Below are positions 34,670 to 40,943 of a stretch of 40,943 bases of DNA, one piece after another. The notes beneath the pieces are model-generated. The model was not told where the DNA came from. It was given only the letters and a program-made list of their open reading frames with translations, and made no database searches. The position numbers and the translations under genes were made by a program. The DNA comes from Heyndrickxia coagulans DSM 1 = ATCC 7050 (GTDB taxonomy: Bacteria; Bacillota; Bacilli; Bacillales; Bacillaceae_C). Position 1 is the stretch's first letter. Every line of letters begins with the position of its first letter. The DNA is taken from assembly GCF_000290615.1 (NCBI RefSeq), contig NZ_ALAS01000006.1, forward strand, positions 1 to 40,943, in the 5' to 3' direction.

Positions 34670-34678
34670 AATAGAAAT

Positions 34679-34708
34679 ACTATACCAAAACCGGGCAGGA
34701 CAAGTCAA
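34679..34708 (-). promoter_or_regulatory. Promoter of the T-box-glyS transcript
   Basis: On the minus strand TTGACT (34703-34708), 18 bp, TATAGT (34679-34684) with an upstream TG (extended -10). A CCGGGC/GCCCGG dyad overlaps the spacer and -35. The remainder of the gap up to 34872 holds nothing recognisable. Confidence 0.7.
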
Positions 34709-34872
34709 TGCCCGGCTTGCTTTGGAATGAATATCTGCCATACTTTGCAAACCTTCTATTTTTGTTGAAATATCCGGGCGGCCGTACTGCTCCTGTCCGC
34801 CTTTCCGGCCCCAAAAAGGCACGCTTTGTCTTTCAAGTCGTTTTTTTTACATTTCATACAAAAGAGCCCCGG

Positions 34873-35895
34873 TTAATTGGGATTGGCAATTTGAAACAAA
34901 GTCAGCTTTTGTTCCATCAGGTTTAAAACCGGGTACCCTTCGACTTTAAGGACAGGCTGGTTTGGATGAAGCGGATGGATCCGGATAATGCTCCCTTTTA
35001 TCCCGTTACGGAGTGTAATCGGTTGTTTCCGGTAATTTTCCATCAGGAAGTTGGCAAACGGGAGGACAATTTCCCGATCGAGCCGGCCGGCATCAGCATC
35101 TGCCATTAATTCGTCAATCGCAAAAAACACCGGCTGCCTCCTGCGGTATGCGCGGTTGGAGCAAATGGCGTCAAACGTATCTGCCACCGATATAATTCCG
35201 ACAAGAAAAGGAATGGTTTTCCTGCCATCCGGGTAGCCTGAGCCGTCCAGCCGTTCATGGTGCATCAGGACCCCTTTTAAAATCATCGGGTCGAGCGATG
35301 TTTTCTCAAGCAGCCGGTAACCCGCTTCCGGATGCTTCTTGATCAAGGCAAACTCTTCGTCTGTTAGTCTTCCCGGTTTATTAAGAATTTGCGGGTCAAT
35401 GGTGAACTTGCCAATATCGTGGAAAAGCCCCATTTGCGCCAGCAGGCTTTGCTTTTCGGGATGCAGCTTCAAAATTTTCCCGATATTGGCAGCGATCAGC
35501 CCGACATGGATACAGTGTTTGAACAAATATTCGTCAGCGGAGAAATGCTCCATTAGTTCCAAAATAGACGTCCGGGTGGCAAACACTTCTTTGTAAAGCT
35601 TGCGAAAATTTCTTTCCATACTCTCCACTTCTGCATCACAAAGGGTTGTTTTCACTTGAATGATGTGCTGGAGTTCTTCCATTTCATGGTAAATATTCTC
35701 ATATAATAAGTCATGGAAGATCCCGTGCGCTTCGGTGGCAATGCGCCTGCCGTCCAGTTCCGGATCGCGGATGACTTCATATTTATTTAAAATGGCAGCA
35801 AGCCTTTCTGTAAGAAACGTCCCTTTTCGCAGCAACAGGACGCCGCTATTGGAATACAAATCTTCTGCTAACTTTTCCCCTTTTCGAAACACCAT
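34873..35895 (-). CDS. HD-GYP domain protein (likely cyclic-di-nucleotide phosphodiesterase)
   Basis: A 340-residue cytoplasmic protein. The N-terminal 100 residues are a variable helical part without membrane segments. The HD-GYP domain (about 110-290) has HDIGK for metal binding, the second His motif LMHHERLDGSGYPDG including the GYP signature, and DTFDAICSNRAYR. A short C-terminal beta domain (about 290-340) may be PilZ-like, though I cannot show that. HD-GYP enzymes usually linearise c-di-GMP; some act on other cyclic dinucleotides. GGGGAG precedes the ATG. Confidence 0.88.
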   Translation of the reverse strand: MVFRKGEKLAEDLYSNSGVLLLRKGTFLTERLAAILNKYEVIRDPELDGRRIATEAHGIFHDLLYENIYHEMEELQHIIQVKTTLCDAEVESMERNFRKLYKEVFATRTSILELMEHFSADEYLFKHCIHVGLIAANIGKILKLHPEKQSLLAQMGLFHDIGKFTIDPQILNKPGRLTDEEFALIKKHPEAGYRLLEKTSLDPMILKGVLMHHERLDGSGYPDGRKTIPFLVGIISVADTFDAICSNRAYRRRQPVFFAIDELMADADAGRLDREIVLPFANFLMENYRKQPITLRNGIKGSIIRIHPLHPNQPVLKVEGYPVLNLMEQKLTLFQIANPN

Positions 35896-36030
35896 TGAAA
35901 AAGCTCCCCTTGAACGTACTTTTTTTACATTTTAACACAGGAAATGTTAGTGAGAGGAAGCCTTTCCGATTTTTCTTAAAAAGTTCATTTATGTTCCGCT
36001 ACCTGCCAGGCATCCCATTGCAAGCGGGTG

Positions 36031-36507
36031 TCAGTTTTCCACCGCACTTTCCTGTTTCAGAAAACGTACGACTTCCGCATAGTTTCCCGTAACGAGCGCC
36101 GGGTTTTGCAACAATTCCTCTATTCTTTTTGTATCATCCGTTTCGACGAGAACAAATCCGGGAAACGCCTGCAGCTGGATCAGCGGATTGATGCGGCGGA
36201 TATCTTCATATTGATAATGCAGCTCCAAGGAGACATGATCCATTTCAAGAAACGGCACATGCTCTTCTTCATACCACTCTTCATCTGTCACAACGATCAA
36301 AGTATAATAGCGCCGGTTTTCCGCTGCCCGTGAATGACCTTTTTCACTGATGATCCGGTCAACGCAAATCAGGCCACCCATTATGATGAACGCAAATACA
36401 GCGTACAGCCATAAATGGGACAACAACAGCAATACCGCTGTAATCAACGAAAGGACACTCAACCTTTTTGCCACCATTTGAAGCAGTAAAAGGACATCAC
36501 TCATCAT
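36031..36507 (-). CDS. Unknown membrane protein with cytoplasmic C-terminal domain
   Basis: A 158-residue protein with two adjacent membrane helices (about 12-30 and 32-50), then a soluble domain of about 105 residues rich in acidic residues (TDEEWYEEEHVPFLEMDH). GGGAG lies 6 nt before the first ATG and 9 nt before a second; either may be used. I do not recognise a family. It lies between the HD-GYP gene (same strand, 136 bp away) and a divergent oxidoreductase. Confidence 0.65.
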   Translation of the reverse strand: MMSDVLLLLQMVAKRLSVLSLITAVLLLLSHLWLYAVFAFIIMGGLICVDRIISEKGHSRAAENRRYYTLIVVTDEEWYEEEHVPFLEMDHVSLELHYQYEDIRRINPLIQLQAFPGFVLVETDDTKRIEELLQNPALVTGNYAEVVRFLKQESAVEN

Positions 36508-36647
36508 TCACGTCTCCCAATTCATGATGTAAAAAATACTTTCCTATATGATATGCCTGCATGGTTGAATCGGTGCTTTTCGTTTTCGTTTTTTTGCAGA
36601 TTGGAACATAATAAAAAAGCGAAAGCAAACAGGAAAGGAGCACTACC

Positions 36648-37766
36648 ATGAGCAAATACGATAAACTGTTTGAATCCATTACGTTTAAAAGCGGCGTCAG
36701 GGCGGAAAACCGCATCGTGATGGCGCCGATGACCCATTATTCCTCGAATGATGACGGCACGATTTCCGATGCTGAGCTGCGTTATTACGCGGAACGTGCC
36801 AAAGGGCCAGGGATGGTCGTGACGGCATGTGCCAATGTTACGGAAAACGGAAAAGCGTTTACCGGGCAACCCGGCGCGCATACAGATGAAATGGTTGAGA
36901 GCATGAAAAAACTGGCGCAAACGATTCAGCAAAACGGCGCAAAAGCGGTTGTGCAAATCCACCATGGCGGCCGCGAATGCCCGGCTGAACTCGTGCCCGG
37001 CGGGGATGTTGTGAGCGCGAGTGAAACAGATTCGTCAGACGGCAGCGTCCATGCGCGCGCGTTGACAGGAGAAGAAACCGCTGAAATTGTGAAAGCATTC
37101 GGCGAAGCAACACGCCGCGTGATCGAAGCCGGTTTTGACGGCGTTGAAATTCACGGTGCAAACGGTTATCTGATTCAGCAATTTTTCTCCCCGTATACGA
37201 ACCGGCGTGAAGACGAGTGGGGCGGCAGCCTGGAAAAACGGCTTGCATTCCCGCTTGCTGTCGTTGATGCTGTGAAAAAAGCGGTGGCGGAATATGCAGA
37301 CCGGCCGTTTTTAGTCGGATACCGCTTGTCCCCGGAAGAACCGTACGAACCGGGAATTACGATGGATGACACGTTCGCGCTGTTGGATGCGCTGATGGAA
37401 AAAGAGCTCGACTACGTGCATATTTCCCTGCAGCATTTCTGGTCTAAAGCCCGCCGCGGCGGTGAACCCGGCCGTCCGCGCATGGAACAGATCGTGGAAC
37501 ATACTGCAGGCCGCGTGCCTTTGATCGGCGTCGGTTCCCTGCACACAGGAGACGAGGTTTTGAAAGCAATGGAAACCGGCGTGCCACTTATTGCCCTCGG
37601 CCGTGAGCTTGTCATGGAACCGCATTGGGTGGAGAAAATCAAAGCCGGACAAAAGGATGCGATTCAAACCGCGTTACAAAAAGACGACCGCGAACGGCTC
37701 GTTATTCCGGAACCGCTGTGGAAGATGATCATCTCAATTCCGGGCTGGTTCCCGTTTGCAGAGTGA
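36648..37766 (+). CDS. Old-yellow-enzyme family NAD(P)H-dependent flavin oxidoreductase (YqiG-like)
   Basis: A 372-residue FMN enzyme with a single TIM barrel, without the Fe-S and FAD domains of larger relatives. It shows NRIVMAPMTHYSS near the start, VQIHHGGR (about 102-109), EIHGANGYLIQQFFSP (about 166-181), TNRREDEWGGSLEKR (the family signature) and a phosphate-binding GVGSLHTGDEVLKAME segment near residue 290. It resembles B. subtilis YqiG in size and sequence pattern. It reduces activated double bonds or electrophiles; the natural substrate is unknown. AAAGGAG precedes the ATG. A redox-stress role fits the yceI neighbour downstream. Confidence 0.9.
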   Translation: MSKYDKLFESITFKSGVRAENRIVMAPMTHYSSNDDGTISDAELRYYAERAKGPGMVVTACANVTENGKAFTGQPGAHTDEMVESMKKLAQTIQQNGAKAVVQIHHGGRECPAELVPGGDVVSASETDSSDGSVHARALTGEETAEIVKAFGEATRRVIEAGFDGVEIHGANGYLIQQFFSPYTNRREDEWGGSLEKRLAFPLAVVDAVKKAVAEYADRPFLVGYRLSPEEPYEPGITMDDTFALLDALMEKELDYVHISLQHFWSKARRGGEPGRPRMEQIVEHTAGRVPLIGVGSLHTGDEVLKAMETGVPLIALGRELVMEPHWVEKIKAGQKDAIQTALQKDDRERLVIPEPLWKMIISIPGWFPFAE

Positions 37767-37937
37767 CATCTGCCTGCTGCACGGCATTGCTCCGCCTGCC
37801 GAATCTGGCCTAAGGCTTTAGCAGCTTAGTTTGGCACACATTGCTGCGGGCTTTAGCAGCTTTTGCGCAACTTACGGCATGCCCGGACTGGTTCCCGCAA
37901 ACACCGTTAACATGCAGGTTTCTGCCTGCTGCTGATT

Positions 37938-37985
37938 CAGAAAACCGACCCATTTTAAAAAATAGGTTCGGTTTTCTTGACTTTT
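37938..37985 (+). terminator. Terminator between the OYE gene and yceI
   Basis: AGAAAACCGACC pairs with GGTTCGGTTTTCT with one mismatch, followed after TTGAC by six T. The preceding stretch (37767-37937) contains GGCTTTAGCAGCTT twice (about 37813 and 37849) and no gene. Confidence 0.7.
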
Positions 37986-38005
37986 TTCACTTACAATATT
38001 AAACT
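37977..38005 (+). promoter_or_regulatory. Promoter of yceI
   Basis: TTGACT (37977-37982), 17 bp, TAAACT (38000-38005). The -35 element overlaps the tail of the preceding terminator. Confidence 0.6.
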
Positions 38006-38008
38006 AAG

Positions 38009-38021
38009 TTACGAAAAGTAA
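38009..38021. promoter_or_regulatory. HxlR-type operator at the yceI start point
   Basis: TTACGAAAAGTAA (TTAC-N5-GTAA) covers the expected start of transcription. Its complement TTACTTTTCGTAA differs at one of 13 bases from the palindrome in the hxlR promoter. Confidence 0.6.
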
Positions 38022-38046
38022 GTTTTAAAAACAGGAGGAATTCATG

Positions 38047-38583
38047 ATGGCAAAAACAAAATGGGCAGTTGACTATGCACACAGCACCATTGATTTTACA
38101 GTAAAACATATGATGATTTCAAAAGTAAAAGGGTCTTTTCAAAATTTTGAAGTCGAACTCGAAGCCGATCCCCAGGATTTAACGGATGCAAACATTTCTT
38201 TTATTGTTGATGCCAGCAGCATTAGCACGAAAAATGATGACCGCGATAATCATCTTCGTTCTGCAGATTTCTTAGATGTCGAACAATATCCGAAAATTAC
38301 ATTTGTCTCCAAGTCGGTTACAAAGGCAGGAAACAATGAATATAACGTCACCGGTGATTTGACGATCCGTGGCGTGACAAAAGAAGAAACATTTAAAGTC
38401 ACATTTGAAGGGATTTCGAAAAACCCGATGAGCGGTGCGGAAACCGCCGGCTTTAGTGCAGAAGGGACCGTAAAACGGAGCAACTACGGCCTTACTTGGA
38501 ATGCAGCCCTTGAAACAGGCGGTGTCCTCGTTGGCGATGAAATCAAATTTACGGTGGAATTAGAAGCAAGCAAAGCAGAATAA
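38047..38583 (+). CDS. yceI: YceI-family lipid-binding-fold protein
   Basis: A 178-residue protein with the YceI fold: WAVDYAHSTIDFTVKHMMISKVKGSF at the start, the RDNHLRSADFLDVEQYPKITF block in the middle and GDEIKFTVELE at the end. YceI proteins form an extended beta-barrel that binds polyisoprenoid or other long-chain lipids. No signal peptide is present, so it is cytoplasmic, as is common in Bacilli. AGGAGG lies 8 nt before the second of two adjacent ATGs, which I use. The operator-like site suggests induction by electrophile or quinone stress. Confidence 0.92.
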   Translation: MAKTKWAVDYAHSTIDFTVKHMMISKVKGSFQNFEVELEADPQDLTDANISFIVDASSISTKNDDRDNHLRSADFLDVEQYPKITFVSKSVTKAGNNEYNVTGDLTIRGVTKEETFKVTFEGISKNPMSGAETAGFSAEGTVKRSNYGLTWNAALETGGVLVGDEIKFTVELEASKAE

Positions 38584-38589
38584 TTGCGG

Positions 38590-38618
38590 AAGCGCCAATT
38601 TAAATTGGCGCTTTTTTC
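38590..38618 (+). terminator. Terminator of yceI
   Basis: AGCGCCAATTT and AAATTGGCGCT form a perfect 11-bp stem followed by six T; the T-run and A-rich left flank suit one direction mainly. Confidence 0.9.
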
Positions 38619-38682
38619 TTTGGTCAGATCATGCTGCTTAGGCCAAGGATCAGTTGAAGCTACTGAAAAAGCCTAAGAGAAA

Positions 38683-38730
38683 ACAAAAAATGGCGAGACA
38701 CCACCATTCATAGTGTCCCGCCATTTTTTG
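38683..38730. repeat. Dispersed terminator-like hairpin, copy 2
   Basis: GGCGAGACACCACCATTC followed by ATAGTGTCCCGCC is the inverted, slightly diverged copy of 22630-22673 (about 36 of 40 bases match), again with an A-run and a T-run. Confidence 0.8.
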
Positions 38731-38816
38731 CATCCTTGTATAAATAAAAATAAAACATCATTTTTTCAGTGCTCTCAATCACTTTTTTCTATTAAATAAG
38801 AACTTTTCTCAATTGC

Positions 38817-38832
38817 TGTGATGTGCATCACA
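38817..38832. promoter_or_regulatory. Fnr-type site at -41.5 of ric
   Basis: TGTGA-TGTGCA-TCACA matches the Bacillus Fnr consensus (TGTGA-N6-TCACA). A TATGAT lies at 38854-38859, placing the centre of the site (38824.5) about 41.5 bp before the expected start, the class-II activator position. Confidence 0.75.
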
Positions 38833-38891
38833 AATAAGCGGGTGCTGATGGTTTATGATGAAGACAGCAATGAAATGGAGGAGTGAATTCG

Positions 38892-39596
38892 ATGGAACGT
38901 TTTACAACAAACCAGACTGTCGGGGAAATTGTAACTTTATTTCCAAAAGCGGCGGATCTGTTTAAAGCAAACCGTATTGATTTTTGTTGCGGCGGCAATG
39001 TGTCTGTGAAAGAAGCAGCGGAAAAGCGCAACCTGTCAGCAGATGAACTGGTTGATGCCATTTGCAACCTTTATGGCCAATATGCCGGAAAAGCCGTTGG
39101 GCAAAATTGGAATGAAGCGGGCTATACGGAAATTGTCAACCACATTCAGGCCACCCACCATGCGTTTTTGCGCGAGGAGCTGCCAAATTTGAGCCCGTAT
39201 GTGACAAAAGTGATGCGCGTCCACGGCGGCAACCACCCGCATCTCATCGAAGTGCATGAACTGTTTAACCAATTAAAAGCAGAACTGCTGGCGCATACTG
39301 AAAAAGAAGATGCTGAACAATTTCCGGCCATTCGTGCATACGAAAGCCATCCATCTGCCGCTAACCTGAAAGCCGCGACAGCCGGTTTGGCCGATCTTGA
39401 AACGGAACATGCCGCTGTCGGGGAAATTTTGCACCAGCTCCGCGAAATTACAAATGACTATACATTGCCGGAAGGGGCATGCCGTACATTCCAGCTCGTG
39501 TACCAACGCCTTGAAAATTTTGAAAATGATACATTCCAGCACATTCACCTGGAAAATAATATTCTATTCAAGCGGTTACTCGAAGAAGCCGTTTGA
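38892..39596 (+). CDS. ric: Iron-sulfur cluster repair di-iron protein Ric/ScdA
   Basis: A 234-residue protein. An N-terminal ScdA-type domain (about 1-65) holds the conserved DFCCGGN (about 31-37), and a C-terminal hemerythrin-like four-helix domain (about 75-234) carries the His/Glu ligands: HHAFLREELP, HGGNHPHLIEV, HTEKEDAEQFP, ETEHAAVGEIL, and HIHLENNILF near the end. It repairs Fe-S clusters damaged by nitric oxide or peroxide. The ATG at 38892 has GGAGGAG 8 nt upstream; an in-frame GTG at 38883 overlaps it. The Fnr-like site implies anaerobic induction. Confidence 0.95.
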   Translation: MERFTTNQTVGEIVTLFPKAADLFKANRIDFCCGGNVSVKEAAEKRNLSADELVDAICNLYGQYAGKAVGQNWNEAGYTEIVNHIQATHHAFLREELPNLSPYVTKVMRVHGGNHPHLIEVHELFNQLKAELLAHTEKEDAEQFPAIRAYESHPSAANLKAATAGLADLETEHAAVGEILHQLREITNDYTLPEGACRTFQLVYQRLENFENDTFQHIHLENNILFKRLLEEAV

Positions 39597-39598
39597 CT

Positions 39599-39630
39599 TT
39601 TAAAAGGCTGTCCTCCCAGGCAGCCTTTTA
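39599..39630 (+). terminator. Terminator of ric
   Basis: AAAAGGCTG pairs with CAGCCTTTT around TCCTCCCAGG. It ends about 75 bp before array 3 starts. Confidence 0.85.
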
Positions 39631-39699
39631 AAAAGGGGCGGTTTGCTTTTTATTTTTCTTTCCTGGCCCCGGGGAAGGACAACTCGTTGCGCGTGCGTT

Positions 39700-40855
39700 C
39701 CTCTTTTGTCGTTTTAAGACCTCCAAAAGGACAGTTTGCTCGGATTCCAGCTCTCTTTTGTCTTTTTGAGACCTCCAAAAGGACAATTTGCCCGGATCCC
39801 AGCTCTCTTTTGTCTTTTTGAGACCTCCAAAAAGACAATTTGCCTCTGGTCCGGCTTTCTTTTGTCTTTTTGAGACCTTCAAAAGGACAGTTTGCTCGGG
39901 TTCCAGCTTTCTTTTGTCTTTTTGAGACCTCCAAAAGAACAGTTTGCCAATGGTCCGGCTTTCTTTTGTCTTTTTGAACCCCCCAAAAGGACAATTTGCC
40001 CCTGATCCGGATTTCTTTTGTCTTTTTGAGACCTCCAAATGGACAATTTGCCTCTGGTCCGACTCTCTTTTGTCTTTTTGAGACCTCCAAAAGGACAGTT
40101 TGCTCGGATTCCAGCTCTCTTTTGTCCTTCATAGTCGCGATGAAAGACATTTCGCTGCCTGGACGCCACTCTTTTGTCTTTCATAACTCCGATGAAAGAC
40201 ATTTTGCTGCGTGGGCAACCCCCTTTTGTCTTTCATCACCTCGGTGAAAGACAATTCGCTGCGCGGGCACTTCACTTTTGTCTTTCATAGCTCTGATGAA
40301 GGACATTTCACTGCCCGGGCGCCCCTTTTTTGTCTTTCATCATCCCGATGAAGGACATTTCGCCCCGCGAACGCCCCCTTTTTGTCTTTCATCATCCCGA
40401 TGAAAGACATTTCGCTGACTCGGGCGCCCCCCTTTTGTCCTTCATCACCCCGATGAAAGACATTTCGCTGCCTGGACGCCCTCCTTTTGTCCTTCATAGC
40501 CTCGATGAAGGACATTTCGCCCCGCGAATGCCACTCTTTTGTCTTTCATAACTCCGATGAAGGACATTTCACTGCCCGGACGTCCCCCTTTTGTCCTTCA
40601 TCACCCCGATGAAGGACATTTCGCCCCGCGAACGCAACTCTTTTGTCCTTCATCACCCCGATGAAGGACATTCCGCCCCACGAACGCCCCTCTTTTGTCC
40701 TTCATCACCCCGATGAAGGACATTTCGCCCCTTGGAGGCCCCTCTTTTGTCCTTCATAGCCTCGATGAAGGACATTTCGCCCCTTGGAGGCCCCCCTTTT
40801 GTCCTTCATCACCCCGATGAAGGACATTTCGCCCCTCGGACGCCCCCCTTTTGTC
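39700..40855. repeat. Array 3: 22 tandem 52-bp hairpin units of two types
   Basis: GGAC/AGAC markers run from 39729 to 40822 at 52 bp, with a single 53-bp step (40405 to 40458). The first eight units (to 40093) are of the array-1 type (TTTTTGAGACCTCCAAAA). From 40130 on, fourteen units carry TGTCYTTCATC-loop-GATGAARGACA instead, with GC-rich linkers, while the period is unchanged. In the 14 units the fifth stem pair reads T-A three times, C-G six times, T-G three times and C-A twice. Polarity is as in array 1. Confidence 0.9.
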
Positions 40856-40943
40856 TGGATTTAAGTCAATATTTTGGACACCAATAAGTGAAATTTAATT
40901 TTGATCTCATGCCATATTTTTCATGACATCGCTGGTCGCTTGA
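40856..40943. other. Window edge, unassigned
   Basis: The array ends within TTTTGTCTGGATTTAAGTC. The last 85 bp are AT-rich; on the minus strand a short frame enters from outside the window and stops near 40907. It may be the end of a gene or insertion sequence, but there is too little to judge. Confidence 0.3.

Overview
The window reads as the chromosome of a low-to-mid-GC, spore-former-type Bacillota of the family Bacillaceae. Evidence is the strong AGGAGG-type ribosome sites, GTG/TTG starts, a ComK homologue, a sigma-B promoter before csbD, a glycine T-box, S-box and c-di-AMP riboswitches, and an eps/capsule operon with a BY-kinase and a PHP phosphatase. The presence of cobalamin-dependent MetH (absent from Bacillus subtilis), together with overall composition, makes me think of the Heyndrickxia (Bacillus) coagulans group, but that is inference only.

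Layout. 1-4.9 kb is the leftward head of an exopolysaccharide operon: chain-length modulator, tyrosine kinase, tyrosine phosphatase, a structured RNA that I take to be the EAR/epsC antitermination element, GtaB, a priming sugar transferase and a truncated glycosyltransferase. 5.1-8.3 kb holds an SGNH hydrolase, a small sigma factor divergent from a comK homologue with an elaborate control region between them, and sigma-B-controlled csbD. 9.0-14.5 kb is a SAM-riboswitch operon for methionine synthesis (yitJ-metH). 15.8-19.5 kb has an LCP ligase and two DedA-family proteins, one fused to a degenerate PAP2 domain. 20.2-22.6 kb carries regulators (YodB-like HxlR, GntR with its membrane partner). 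22.9-26.4 kb is a polar amino-acid ABC importer operon. 26.6-31.9 kb contains an AI-2E-family exporter, TatA, UppP and a KimA-type potassium importer under a c-di-AMP riboswitch. 33.0-34.7 kb is glyS under a T-box. 34.9-39.6 kb has an HD-GYP protein, an unknown membrane protein, an old-yellow-enzyme oxidoreductase, a YceI protein and the Fe-S repair protein Ric/ScdA behind an Fnr-like site.

The most unusual content is not coding. Three long intergenic arrays (14.6-15.76, 32.19-32.81 and 39.7-40.86 kb; about 21, 12 and 22 units) are built from hairpin units repeated at 52 bp, with only one 53-bp step in each of the last two arrays. The three arrays belong to one family: the stem base (TGTC/GACA) is constant while the upper stem arms change together. 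Isolated relatives lie at 29.5 and 32.8 kb. Other repeats are a 172-bp unit that carries a terminator (16.9-17.46 kb), a 52-bp perfect direct repeat (29.4/29.5 kb), a 70-bp imperfect repeat inside the glnQ-glnH gap and a hairpin present at 22.6 and 38.7 kb.

Functionally, several genes converge on envelope polymer synthesis and lipid-carrier handling (eps genes, LCP, UppP, DedA proteins). A second theme is redox and anaerobic stress (HxlR, OYE, YceI, Ric). A 13-bp palindrome in front of both hxlR and yceI suggests that these two are co-regulated.
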